Assembly: GCA_050011775.1 (NCBI GenBank) | Contig: JBEKIL010000003.1 | Span: 1-64,000 of the forward strand | From: CAVZMI01 sp050011775 | Lineage (GTDB): Bacteria > Bacteroidota > Ignavibacteria > UBA10030 > CAVZMI01 | Length of the DNA stretch: 64,000 nucleotides | Direction: 5' to 3' | Part shown: positions 53,733 to 61,916 of the stretch, piece by piece | How positions within the stretch are numbered: the stretch's first letter is position 1 | Layout of the letters: each line of letters opens with the position of its first letter | Program-made: the position numbers and the translations under genes | Notes under the pieces: model-generated | What the model saw: only the letters and a program-made list of their open reading frames with translations | Told to the model about the DNA's origin: nothing | Database searches by the model: none

Positions 53733-55133
53733 ATGCATCTGAACGCGAACAAATTCAAAGCGCATTCTAAAGAGAAGCTTCATGATAAGCAGCTTCGGAA
53801 GAACCTGCTCAACGCGACATATTCCGCTTTGGCCGCCCGTGCTGCGGTAGTCGATGAAATAACAAATTGGGAAGAGCTTCGAAATCGTGCATATTCCGTC
53901 AAGCGCCATGTGATAGGACACCTCGCACAATATCTGGAGGAGTTCGAACGCAATGCAGTGTCGCACGGTATAAAAGTACTCTGGGCCGAGACCGCCGATG
54001 AAGCAAATGAGCTTGTTGCGCAGATAGCACGAAAAAGAAATGCCCGGCTTGTCGTAAAATCTAAGTCTATGGTAACTGAGGAAATCGGACTGAATAAATA
54101 TCTCGAAAAGCAGAACATTGAAGTTGTCGAGACCGATCTGGGTGAATATATTGTACAATTGAACGACGAGCCGCCGTCGCATATTACGGCACCGGCGCTC
54201 CATCTCTCGCGATCGCAAATAGGGGAGCTGTTTTCATCAAAACTCAACACGGAATACACAGATGATCCCGGCGAGCTGGCAGGAATTGCGAGGAAAATCC
54301 TGCGAGAAAAATTTTTTTCGGCTCAAATGGGAATCTCGGGAGCGAATTTCCTTATTGCTGATACTGGCTCGATTGTAATTATTGAAAATGAAGGAAACGC
54401 ACGCTTCGTGACGACATTGCCGAAAACACACATCGTCATCACCGGGATAGAAAAAATCCTTCCGGCGATTTCGGATCTTCCGCTGTTTTTGAGACTATTG
54501 CCGCGGAGTGCCACAGGTCAGCTAATGACGAGCTACGTGTCGGTAATTCAATCGCCTCGAAAGTCTAAAGATACAGATGGGCCGGATGAGATAATAGTTA
54601 TTCTGGTGGATAACAACCGAAGTGCGATACTAGGCGATTCTGTCATGCGAGAGGTGTTGTACTGCATCAGGTGCGGCGCCTGTTCAAATATATGTCCGGT
54701 ATATCAGAATGTCGGCGGACATGCATATGGTTCGGTATATACCGGACCGATCGGATCGATTCTCACTCCATCATTATATCCGATTGAACAGGCAACAGTG
54801 CTTCCATTCGCATCATCGCTCTGCGGGAGCTGTTCGGAAATCTGTCCCGTGAAAATTAATATACACCATCTTCTCCTCTATCAGCGAAGTCGGGTAATCG
54901 AAAAACGGCTGTCTCCTCTCGTTGAGCGATTTATCTTTTCGGTGTGGAAAACTGTCATGATGAGCGAATTTCTCTACCGTTTGGCCCTTCGATCTTCACG
55001 CATTATCGCCCGGTTATGGAAAAGAAAGGGGTCGCTGTCTGTTCCGGTTTGGTCGGCGACGCGCGATTTTCCCCTACCCGCGAATGAATCGTTTCATGAA
55101 TGGTGGGAAAGTCAACAAATAAAGAATAATTAA
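53733..55133 (+). CDS. lutB: Lactate utilisation iron-sulfur protein LutB
   Basis: 466 residues. The N-terminal LutB/LUD domain is followed by two 4Fe-4S clusters: CIRCGACSNICPVYQNVGG and CGSCSEICPVKINI. These carry electrons from lactate oxidation. The start is 3 bp after lutA and the stop 6 bp before lutC. Length is normal for the family (about 460-480). The C-terminal 80 residues contain a hydrophobic amphipathic stretch that may touch the membrane. Confidence 0.95.
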   Translation: MHLNANKFKAHSKEKLHDKQLRKNLLNATYSALAARAAVVDEITNWEELRNRAYSVKRHVIGHLAQYLEEFERNAVSHGIKVLWAETADEANELVAQIARKRNARLVVKSKSMVTEEIGLNKYLEKQNIEVVETDLGEYIVQLNDEPPSHITAPALHLSRSQIGELFSSKLNTEYTDDPGELAGIARKILREKFFSAQMGISGANFLIADTGSIVIIENEGNARFVTTLPKTHIVITGIEKILPAISDLPLFLRLLPRSATGQLMTSYVSVIQSPRKSKDTDGPDEIIVILVDNNRSAILGDSVMREVLYCIRCGACSNICPVYQNVGGHAYGSVYTGPIGSILTPSLYPIEQATVLPFASSLCGSCSEICPVKINIHHLLLYQRSRVIEKRLSPLVERFIFSVWKTVMMSEFLYRLALRSSRIIARLWKRKGSLSVPVWSATRDFPLPANESFHEWWESQQIKNN

Positions 55134-55139
55134 AAATCA

Positions 55140-55760
55140 ATGAACTCAACGCGTGAAAATATTATGAGCCGGATTCGGCGGAATCTCACTGCGGTGGATT
55201 ATGCAACAATCGAAAGAGAAAAATCACTGCAACAGTCGAACCCAGAGTCGTATGAAATGCTGCATAAACAATTCAACGATGCACTTGAAAAAGTCGGTGG
55301 AAGGGTGGTCCGTTGTACAAAAAAAGAATTGCCGGTAATTCTGTCTCAAATATTTTCAAAGACGGATCGGGTCTGTGTGGAATCGACGCCGTATCTTCAT
55401 GATATCTCATACGAAGGTTTTTCTCTTGAGGGAGAGCCAGTACAGAGTGAGGGAGGAATAACAACTTGTGATGCGCTTATTGCCGAGACCGGGACCGTCA
55501 TTCTATCGGGAGGCGAGAATAAAAAGAAAGTCTTGTCGCTTATTACACGAACGCATTGTGTCATCGCACGTCCGGAGCAATACGTTTCGACTCTGGAAGA
55601 ATATTTTGCCCGTCTTCAGAAATCTGATGTTGATTGGACGCATAAAACAAGCTCGTTGACGTTTATTACCGGAACAAGCCGTACGGCAGATATTGAAAAA
55701 ATCCTCATCAAAGGGATGCACGGACCCAGAGAATTAATCGTGGTGCTAGTAGGAGGATAA
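55140..55760 (+). CDS. lutC: Lactate utilisation protein LutC
   Basis: 206 residues. The LUD/YkgG-type domain is shown by the GGITTCDALIAETGTVILSGGE motif and by HCVIARPEQYVSTLEEYF, ending with the MHGPRELIVVLVG tail typical of LutC. It completes lutABC. No LutR or LutP (regulator or permease) is nearby. Confidence 0.94.
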   Translation: MNSTRENIMSRIRRNLTAVDYATIEREKSLQQSNPESYEMLHKQFNDALEKVGGRVVRCTKKELPVILSQIFSKTDRVCVESTPYLHDISYEGFSLEGEPVQSEGGITTCDALIAETGTVILSGGENKKKVLSLITRTHCVIARPEQYVSTLEEYFARLQKSDVDWTHKTSSLTFITGTSRTADIEKILIKGMHGPRELIVVLVGG

Positions 55761-56183
55761 TTACCAATAACGGGCTATAATTCTGAGTCAACCGTCAAAC
55801 ACGACAAGTAGAATTTAACTCCTCCTGTATTATTTTGAAGACGGTATGATGTGGATAACTGGTGAAGGGTGTGGATAATTTCCAGTTCTCAGGGACAGCG
55901 AATTTCATCGTCTTTAGAATAAATATTAGTATTTGTGGTTTCGAAAATAACCTTTAAAAAAGTCGTTGATAAGCTGTTGATAACTAATATTTTGATTGCA
56001 ATCCCTTAAAAATTGATTTATATTTGTTTCACACGGTTTCACGCCATCTCTGCGGAGGATTCATAAAAGGTCCCACCACTCCAGATTATACCGGCTGAGC
56101 GATACATATCTGATTTTTCTTTGGTGGGGAGAAATGATAATTACCGTTGGTTCAACTATGGTGAAATTTTGTTGGAGTCCGTA
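55761..56183. other. DnaA-box-rich spacer upstream of parAB, candidate replication origin
   Basis: About 420 bp with no gene. It has two perfect DnaA boxes in the same orientation, TGTGGATAA at 55850-55858 and 55870-55878, and two near-matches CGTTGATAA (55964-55972) and TGTTGATAA (55975-55983). AT-rich sequence lies around 55915-56030, including ATATTAGTATTTG and TTAAAAATTGATTTATATTTG. The last half carries a TGTTTCAC half-parS-like motif at 56025-56032 repeated as TTTCACG. Location beside parAB is typical of chromosomal origins. Against it: dnaA, gidA and rpmH are absent and flanking genes all point the same way. Confidence 0.45.
55991..56026 (+). promoter_or_regulatory. Possible parAB promoter (Bacteroidota type)
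   Basis: TTTG at 55991-55994 and TATATTTG at 56019-56026 resemble the TTTG/TAnnTTTG consensus of Bacteroidota. The 24-base spacer is longer than the usual 19-21, so the -33 assignment is uncertain. Confidence 0.3.
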
Positions 56184-56987
56184 TTGGGGAAGATTATAAC
56201 AATAACGAACCAAAAAGGAGGAGTTGGGAAAACGACGACAGCGGTCAACCTTGCCGCGTGCCTTTCCGTAGCGGAATTTTCTACTTTACTTGTTGATATT
56301 GATCCGCAGGCGAATGCTACAAGCGGTGTGGGGATCGATAAAAAAAACGATGGAAAATCGATATATGAAGTCCTTCTCGGCGGCGAAGAACCCGCGAATG
56401 TTATTGTAGAGACTGCCGTCCCATACCTTTCGGTTCTTCCATCAAATGTGAATCTCGTTGGCGCAGAGGTTGAATTTGTTGAATTACCCGAACGCGAACT
56501 CTTGCTCAGGAATGCCCTCGAAAAAATCCGCAATACCTATAAATATATTATTATTGATTGTCCGCCTTCTCTTGGACTTCTTACGCTTAATGCATTGACG
56601 TCTGCTGATACCGTTCTAATCCCCGTTCAATGTGAATATTACGCGTTGGAAGGTCTCAGTCAGCTTCTCAATACTATCAATATTATAAAAAAGGGATTAA
56701 ATCCTTCGTTGACAATCGAGGGTGTTCTCATGACTATGTTCGACAGTCGATTGCGTCTCTCAAATCAAATTGTGGAGGAAGTGAAGAAATATTTTGGCGA
56801 AAAGGTTTTTCATACGATTATCAATCGGAATGTCCGCTTGAGCGAAGCTCCGAGTTTTGGAAAGCCGATTATTCTTTATGATGCGGTCTCAAGCGGTACC
56901 AGAAATTATATGGAGCTCGCGAAAGAAATTCTCACACATAACAATCATCTTACCCAAACGAAGATCGGAGAACAGCATACTCTATGA
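56184..56987 (+). CDS. parA: Chromosome-partitioning ATPase ParA/Soj
   Basis: 267 residues when started at TTG 56184, which has GGAG six bases upstream and gives the usual M-GKIITITNQKGGVGKTT start. An ATG 63 bases upstream would add an unlikely lead. The deviant Walker A KGGVGKTT, the DIDPQANATSG motif and DCPPSLGLL are all present. ParA drives segregation of ParB-bound origins. The last codons overlap the ParB start (ATGA), so the two are translationally coupled. Confidence 0.95.
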   Translation: MGKIITITNQKGGVGKTTTAVNLAACLSVAEFSTLLVDIDPQANATSGVGIDKKNDGKSIYEVLLGGEEPANVIVETAVPYLSVLPSNVNLVGAEVEFVELPERELLLRNALEKIRNTYKYIIIDCPPSLGLLTLNALTSADTVLIPVQCEYYALEGLSQLLNTINIIKKGLNPSLTIEGVLMTMFDSRLRLSNQIVEEVKKYFGEKVFHTIINRNVRLSEAPSFGKPIILYDAVSSGTRNYMELAKEILTHNNHLTQTKIGEQHTL

Positions 56988-57907
56988 GCAAAACGGTCTT
57001 AGGAAAGGGATTAAGTGCTTTACTCCAGCGATCGACACCCGAAGAACCGCGTACCACGCCTGAAGTGCGCAGGGATGATTCAGAACAGACAAACATCATT
57101 GCAAGCATTGAACTTGATCGCATCAGGCCTAACCCGTTTCAACCTCGAATGGATTTCAATGTCGAGGCGCAAGAGGATTTGAAACGCTCGATCCGCGAGA
57201 AAGGAGTTATACAACCGATTACCGTACGCCGAACCGCTGACGGTAATTATGGTCTTATTTCGGGTGAACGGCGTGTACGTGCATCTCAGGAGATCGGACT
57301 GAAAACGATCCCCGCCTATATCGTCGAAGTAAAAAGAGATGAAGAAATGCTCGAGCTGGCGCTGGTTGAAAATCTCCAGCGTGAACACCTGAATCCGATT
57401 GAAGTGGCAATATCCTATCAGCGGTTGATTGATGAATGTGACCTGACACAGGAACTTGTTGCCCAAAAAATAGGGAAAGACCGGACAACGGTAACTAATT
57501 TTCTGAGACTATTAAAACTTCCCGCCCAAGTTCAATTGAGTCTCCGGCGAGAAGAGATCAGTATGGGACATGCCCGCGCGCTCATTGCATTACCAAACGA
57601 AGCCGTACAATTGAAGATCTGGCATCGCATAATCCGGCAGGGATTGTCGGTAAGAAGAGTGGAAGAACTTGTTCGCACGATCGGAAATAAGACATCGGTT
57701 TCACGGAAAGAAACACCCGCTACACTTTCACCCGCCGATGGGGGAATAAGGAGTATGGAGTCACGGCTTCGTCATGCTCTGGGTACCAAAGTCCAGATCA
57801 AATCTCACCCGACAGGAAAAGGGGAAATCACGATAGAATATTATTCTCCGGATGATCTCGAAAGGATTGTAGAGCTCATTTCCGATCTTGAAAAAAGAAA
57901 TATATAA
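56984..57907 (+). CDS. parB: Chromosome-partitioning protein ParB/Spo0J
   Basis: 307 residues. The CTP-binding box GERRVRA (94-100), the LVENLQREHLNPIEVA box and the helix-turn-helix region (VAQKIGKDRTTVTNFLRLLKLP, then GHARALIAL) are all present. The C-terminal 60 residues form the dimerisation domain. ParB slides from parS sites and loads SMC. A perfect parS (TGTTTCACGTGAAACA) was not seen in the window; only half-sites occur at 56025 and in this gene near 57700. Confidence 0.96.
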   Translation: MSKTVLGKGLSALLQRSTPEEPRTTPEVRRDDSEQTNIIASIELDRIRPNPFQPRMDFNVEAQEDLKRSIREKGVIQPITVRRTADGNYGLISGERRVRASQEIGLKTIPAYIVEVKRDEEMLELALVENLQREHLNPIEVAISYQRLIDECDLTQELVAQKIGKDRTTVTNFLRLLKLPAQVQLSLRREEISMGHARALIALPNEAVQLKIWHRIIRQGLSVRRVEELVRTIGNKTSVSRKETPATLSPADGGIRSMESRLRHALGTKVQIKSHPTGKGEITIEYYSPDDLERIVELISDLEKRNI

Positions 57908-57909
57908 GT

Positions 57910-58293
57910 ATGGGAAAAATTGTCATTAAAACACCGAAGGCGCCTCTTCCGATCGGGCCCTATAATCAGGCAATAGAAGCATCAGGGAAGATGCTTTTTC
58001 TCGCCGGTCAGATTCCCATCGATCCGGCGACAAATGCTGTTATTATGGGAGATATCAAGGCCCAGACACGGCGGGTCTGTGAAAATATCGATGCGATACT
58101 TCATGAAGCCGGATCTTCATTTGCAAACGTGGTAAAAATAACGGTATTCTTGACAGATATGAAAGATTTTACAGCGATGAATGAAGTATACGGAGAATAT
58201 TTTGGGACGAACAGCCCGGCACGGAGTGCCATCCAGGTTGTAAGGCTTCCCCGGGATGTCAGCGTCGAAATTGAGGTCATTGCCGTCCTTTAA
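57910..58293 (+). CDS. RidA/YjgF-family enamine deaminase
   Basis: 127 residues, 2 bp after parB. The RidA signature is intact: PIGPYNQAI near the N-terminus, LAGQIPIDP, and the active-site Arg in SPARSAIQV followed by LPRDVSVEIEVIA. RidA hydrolyses reactive 2-aminoacrylate produced by PLP enzymes. Its place between parB and a DUF5683 gene, which usually adjoin in Bacteroidota, is unusual but not unprecedented. Confidence 0.94.
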   Translation: MGKIVIKTPKAPLPIGPYNQAIEASGKMLFLAGQIPIDPATNAVIMGDIKAQTRRVCENIDAILHEAGSSFANVVKITVFLTDMKDFTAMNEVYGEYFGTNSPARSAIQVVRLPRDVSVEIEVIAVL

Positions 58294-58297
58294 ATAT

Positions 58298-58888
58298 ATG
58301 AGGGAAACAACACTGATAGTGCTGATTGTACTCCTGTGGATCGCCAGTCCGCTCAATGCGCAATACATAATTGAGAAAGCTGCCCCTGGTGTTCCTTTTT
58401 CATATATCTCATCTTCTTATGGGCAGAGTGATACGATGAAAGTATCTGGAGTGGAAGATTCGCTCTCTGCACCCTATCATCAGACAAAGTCGACGATTCT
58501 TGCAATGGGACTCTCGGCTGTTCTTCCCGGTGCCGGTCAGATATATAACGAATCATACTGGAAAACTCCGATTATACTCGGAATCGGCGGATGGTTCGTA
58601 TATGAATGGATCCAGACCGATAATCTCTATCGTGATTACCGCGATCAATATAACGCAAGTATCACTCCGACTGCACGAAATGGAAACAGCCGACTGCTGA
58701 CCATTCGTGAGTTTTACCGCGACGAGCGCGATGGTTTTGCCTGGTATCTCGGTATTTTATATGCAATCAACATTCTCGATGCGTTCGTCGATGCAAGCCT
58801 TTTCGATTTTCATAAAGATTCAAAAGTAATGCTGCAGCCATTTCCGCAGCCGACAGGAATAGCAATCAACTTCAAGGTCTCTTTTTAA
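58298..58888 (+). CDS. Exported DUF5683-type protein
   Basis: 196 residues from ATG 58298, which begins a signal peptide (MRETTLIVLIVLLWIA, ending NAQ); an ATG 42 bases upstream, inside RidA, gives none. The core LSAVLPGAGQIYN, YWKTPIILGIGGWFVYEW and ILDAFVDASLFDF matches DUF5683, a membrane-associated family commonly found just after parAB in Bacteroidota. Function unknown. The gap to RidA is only 4 bp. Confidence 0.85.
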   Translation: MRETTLIVLIVLLWIASPLNAQYIIEKAAPGVPFSYISSSYGQSDTMKVSGVEDSLSAPYHQTKSTILAMGLSAVLPGAGQIYNESYWKTPIILGIGGWFVYEWIQTDNLYRDYRDQYNASITPTARNGNSRLLTIREFYRDERDGFAWYLGILYAINILDAFVDASLFDFHKDSKVMLQPFPQPTGIAINFKVSF

Positions 58889-59076
58889 ACTCTGTGTTCT
58901 CATTTTTTCCTTTGTGTCCTCTGTGGTTATATTTTATCTTTGTTAAAGATTACCACAGAGAACTCTTCCACGGCTGTTGGGTATAAGGACACTAAGCCAT
59001 AGGCTTATGCGCTCGACAGAGTTCGTCGAAGTCTGACGACCCTTGGCGCAAGAGCCGGAAAAAACAGGATGAGACA
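58889..59076. repeat. Spacer with inverted CTCTGTGGT repeat
   Basis: Arms CTCTGTGGT (58919-58927) and ACCACAGAG (58952-58960) form a 9-bp stem with a 24-base AT-rich loop. The surrounding text (CTTTGTGTCCTCTGTGGTTA) is a widespread interspersed sequence in environmental genomes. A TTCGTCGAAGTC motif related to the REP-like element elsewhere in the window follows at about 59021. Confidence 0.5.
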
Positions 59077-60141
59077 ATGTTAAACTACATCTGGATAGGA
59101 CTCATCGTTCTGGGAATTGCAGTTGCCGTTGGCAGCGATATCAACGATCAAGTCCGGGACACGTACAGGAACGGTGAGGCTCTCGAGGTGACTGTCCGAT
59201 TTACCGATCACGATACGCTTGCACAACCGTGTCAATCACGACCTTGTATTATTATTCTTCCCCTCACTCGTTTTTCGGATTTTTATCGTCTCTCCCCGGG
59301 GTCCGGACCTCAACCAGGTCGGGAGGATACAACATTTATAATACAACCGGCGTCTGTCACCTTGATGGGAGATGGGACCGGGACATTCCAGCTTCTTCTC
59401 TCGGAAAAATCGCACCCTTGGTGGCAGAAAATGGCAAAGGCAGCCGGGGCAAAAGACAAATTGAACGGGAAAATTGTGCTTCATTCCGGCGGGGGTATAG
59501 GACGTCAGGCATCTATCGTTTTTGAACCTATAACTCTGGTGAGAATTCGCGCGGTGACTCAGGCGGTTTTGGAATATGCAAATATTGCCGTAACGATTGC
59601 TCTTGGTCTGGTCGGCGTCATGGCACTATGGCTCGGCATCATGAAAGTCGCCGAGGTGGCCGGTCTCGCCGGATTAATCACACGGGGGCTCTCTCCTATT
59701 ATGACGCGCCTCTTTCCCGACGTACCTGAAAACCATCCGGCGATGGCTGCGATGGTGATGAATATTGCCGCGAATATGTTGGGGCTGAGCAATGCCGCTA
59801 CACCGTTTGGCTTGAAAGCAATGGATGAGTTGAATACCTTAAATCGAAAGAAGGGCGTTGCCACAAATGCAATGGTCACGTTTCTCGCAATCAACACGGG
59901 GGGACTGACACTGATTCCTGCGACTGCACTGGCAATTCGTGTCGGTATCGGCTCGGCCGACCCGGCAGTGATTATTGGCACGACGATCTTCGGTGCATCG
60001 TGCGCAACTATTGTCGGCATTGCAACGGCGAAATTACTCCAGCGTCTTCCGGTATTTCGGAAACAGATCGAACTCACTGAAGAAGAGAAAAAAGAGTTCC
60101 GAGAAACAATGACAAAAGATGAAGGGGGGATAAAGCGATGA
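59077..60141 (+). CDS. SpmA-like nucleoside-recognition membrane protein
   Basis: 354 residues. The C-terminal 200 residues match SpmA: SPIMTRLFPDVPENHPAMAAMVMNIAANMLGLSNAATPFGLKAM and the following GLTLIPATALAIR. The N-terminal half differs from Bacillus SpmA (about 200 residues): after the first helix there is a 130-residue extracytoplasmic insertion (about 25-145) rich in beta structure. No sporulation is implied; the pair occurs in many non-sporulating Bacteroidota. It overlaps the SpmB gene by 4 bases (ATGA). Confidence 0.88.
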   Translation: MLNYIWIGLIVLGIAVAVGSDINDQVRDTYRNGEALEVTVRFTDHDTLAQPCQSRPCIIILPLTRFSDFYRLSPGSGPQPGREDTTFIIQPASVTLMGDGTGTFQLLLSEKSHPWWQKMAKAAGAKDKLNGKIVLHSGGGIGRQASIVFEPITLVRIRAVTQAVLEYANIAVTIALGLVGVMALWLGIMKVAEVAGLAGLITRGLSPIMTRLFPDVPENHPAMAAMVMNIAANMLGLSNAATPFGLKAMDELNTLNRKKGVATNAMVTFLAINTGGLTLIPATALAIRVGIGSADPAVIIGTTIFGASCATIVGIATAKLLQRLPVFRKQIELTEEEKKEFRETMTKDEGGIKR

Positions 60142-60683
60142 CAGATCTCTTCCGCTCCATCATCGGTCTTGTTGCAGCTCTTGCAATTCCACTCATCATA
60201 GTCGTATTCCTTCTCTATGCATTCTTCAAGCGGGTGAAAGTCTATGATGTGTTTATCGACGGGGCAAAAGAGGGTTTCAACGTTGCACTGCGAATCATTC
60301 CGTATTTAGTCGGTATGCTCGTTGCCATTGGAATATTTCGTGCAAGCGGGGCGCTGGATTTTTTGGTGATGCTTCTCGATCCGGTCACACGACTCATCGG
60401 TATGCCGGCCGAAGCATTGCCGATGGTATTAATGCGACCTCTCTCGGGAAGCGGATCACTCGGTTTAATGACCGACATCATGAAAACCTACGGACCCGAT
60501 TCGTTCGTTGGAGTCCTGGTCTCAACGCTTTATGGAAGTTCAGAAACAACATTCTATGTCCTTGCAGTTTATTTTGGTGCTGCAAATATCAAGACTACGC
60601 GTCATGCAGTGCCGGCCGGACTCATGGCCGACTTGGCAGGTGCGTTAGGGGCATTGTTCATTGTAAAGATTTTATTCCAGTAG
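60138..60683 (+). CDS. SpmB-like membrane protein
   Basis: 181 residues with five or six transmembrane helices. The motifs VYDVFIDGAKEGFNVALRIIPYLVGMLVAIGIFRASG and LPMVLMRPLSGSGSLG, then SFVGVLVSTLYGSSETTFYVLAVYFG, match SpmB. It is translationally coupled to SpmA and probably forms a transporter-like complex with it. Substrate is unknown; the 'nucleoside recognition' name comes from a Pfam domain. Confidence 0.9.
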   Translation: MTDLFRSIIGLVAALAIPLIIVVFLLYAFFKRVKVYDVFIDGAKEGFNVALRIIPYLVGMLVAIGIFRASGALDFLVMLLDPVTRLIGMPAEALPMVLMRPLSGSGSLGLMTDIMKTYGPDSFVGVLVSTLYGSSETTFYVLAVYFGAANIKTTRHAVPAGLMADLAGALGALFIVKILFQ

Positions 60684-60702
60684 AATTAATGGAAATAATA
60701 GA

Positions 60703-61290
60703 ATGGTATTCTCCGATGGAAAAAAGAGGTGCGGGTGGCCTTCCAGTAATCCCCTGATGATAGACTATCATGATCATGAGTGGGGTGTTCCGATTCATGA
60801 CGACAGGAAACTTTTTGAATTCATGATTCTCGATGCTGTCCAGGCCGGCTTGAGCTGGGAAATAGTGCTGAAGAAACGGGAAAATTTTCGAAAAGCATTT
60901 CACAATTTTAATCCGGTGCGAATTGCCCGGTATAAAGCAAGGGATACCAAACGGCTTCTGGCTGATCCCGGAATTATCCGAAACCGCCTTAAAATCAATG
61001 CTGCAGTATTGAATGCACGGCAATTTTTAATGGTGCAACAAGAATTCGGATCGTTCGACTCATATATCTGGCAATTTACGGATGGGAAAATGCTGGTACA
61101 TCGATACCGGAGACTGTCGCAGCTTCCGGCAATATCACGAGAGGCAGAAACGATGAGCAGGGATCTGAAGAGGAGGGGATTTACATTTGTAGGGCCTAAG
61201 ATCTGCTATTCTTTCATGCAGGCCGCTGGAATGGTCAACGATCACCTCGTCGACTGCTATCGCTATTTGGAAGTGCAGAAGATGAAATAA
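60703..61290 (+). CDS. tag: DNA-3-methyladenine glycosylase I
   Basis: 195 residues. CGW (Cys10) and the following YHDHEWG with His23 supply half of the zinc site, and HLVDC near the C-terminus supplies the other His and Cys. LFEFMILDAVQAGLSWEIVLKKRENFRKAF is the helix-hairpin-helix substrate region. The enzyme excises 3-methyladenine from alkylated DNA. Length and order are normal. It probably forms its own transcription unit. Confidence 0.95.
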   Translation: MVFSDGKKRCGWPSSNPLMIDYHDHEWGVPIHDDRKLFEFMILDAVQAGLSWEIVLKKRENFRKAFHNFNPVRIARYKARDTKRLLADPGIIRNRLKINAAVLNARQFLMVQQEFGSFDSYIWQFTDGKMLVHRYRRLSQLPAISREAETMSRDLKRRGFTFVGPKICYSFMQAAGMVNDHLVDCYRYLEVQKMK

Positions 61291-61916
61291 TCCAAAACTC
61301 TCCATCCCTCTGATCCTCTTAGGTTAACTCGGATTATTCTCAAATTTTTCTCTTGGAAAGCGGTGGCCTCGATATTGCTTAATATATTGCAATTTAACTC
61401 GGCCACCTGGCTATTCCAGCTTTTGAATCATCTTCTCTCAATGGGGCCTCGGTATTCACCCTGAGGCCACCGGGCTGATGACCCCAAAGGGGTCACATAG
61501 AGAAGGTTGGGGCGTAGCCCCAACAAAAAAAAGAAAAATCATGTTACCCTGTAAGGGTAAAATACCTCATTTGTGTTTTTTGATATCTCACCCTTTCAGG
61601 GTTCTGAATCTCTTTTCTCCCCATAACGGCGGACTTCGTCCGCCGCTCTAATATCCGACCCCGTTGGGATCGTCATTCGAATCATTTTGCGTTTTCGACT
61701 CCGCCTTCGTGTAACTCCGGCGGGCAAGCCGCTCCGGCGGACAGGTCGTAATTCTCTACAGGTCGTAGGCATAATTCTATATTTACAAAACCCCGTAGAG
61801 GTGTTATGTTCATAGAAATAGCTTTTGGGAAAATAGGATCCTGTAAGGCCTACGGTCTACGACCCGTTGGGCTCGTAAGGGTGGCAAATGGAGGAGCTAT
61901 ATCAGTACCCGAGCGT
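61291..61916. repeat. Spacer filled with short hairpin repeats
   Basis: About 630 bp without a gene. At least six short palindromes follow each other: GGTGGCC/GGCCACC (61362-61368/61401-61407), GGCCTC/GAGGCC (61445-61450/61463-61468), GACCCC-AAA-GGGGTC (61480-61494), TTGGGGC-GTA-GCCCCAA (61507-61523), TTACCC/GGGTAA (61544-61549/61555-61560) and GGCGGAC-TTC-GTCCGCC (61628-61644). CCCCGTAGAGGTGTTATGTTCATAG at 61791-61815 and a repeated CTACAGGTCGTA complete it. Several stems have three-base loops. Sequences of this sort are REP-like dispersed elements. Not a CRISPR array. Confidence 0.6.

Noticed and set aside
57690..57715. parS site within parB (GGTTTCACGGAAAGAAACACC)
   Set aside because: The two halves are separated by extra bases compared with TGTTTCACGTGAAACA, and it encodes protein; a coincidental half-site.
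59077..60683. Sporulation genes
   Set aside because: SpmA/SpmB homologues occur widely in non-sporulating bacteria; nothing else here points to sporulation.
61291..61916. CRISPR array
   Set aside because: Palindromes differ in sequence and spacing, with no constant repeat and spacer pattern and no cas genes.
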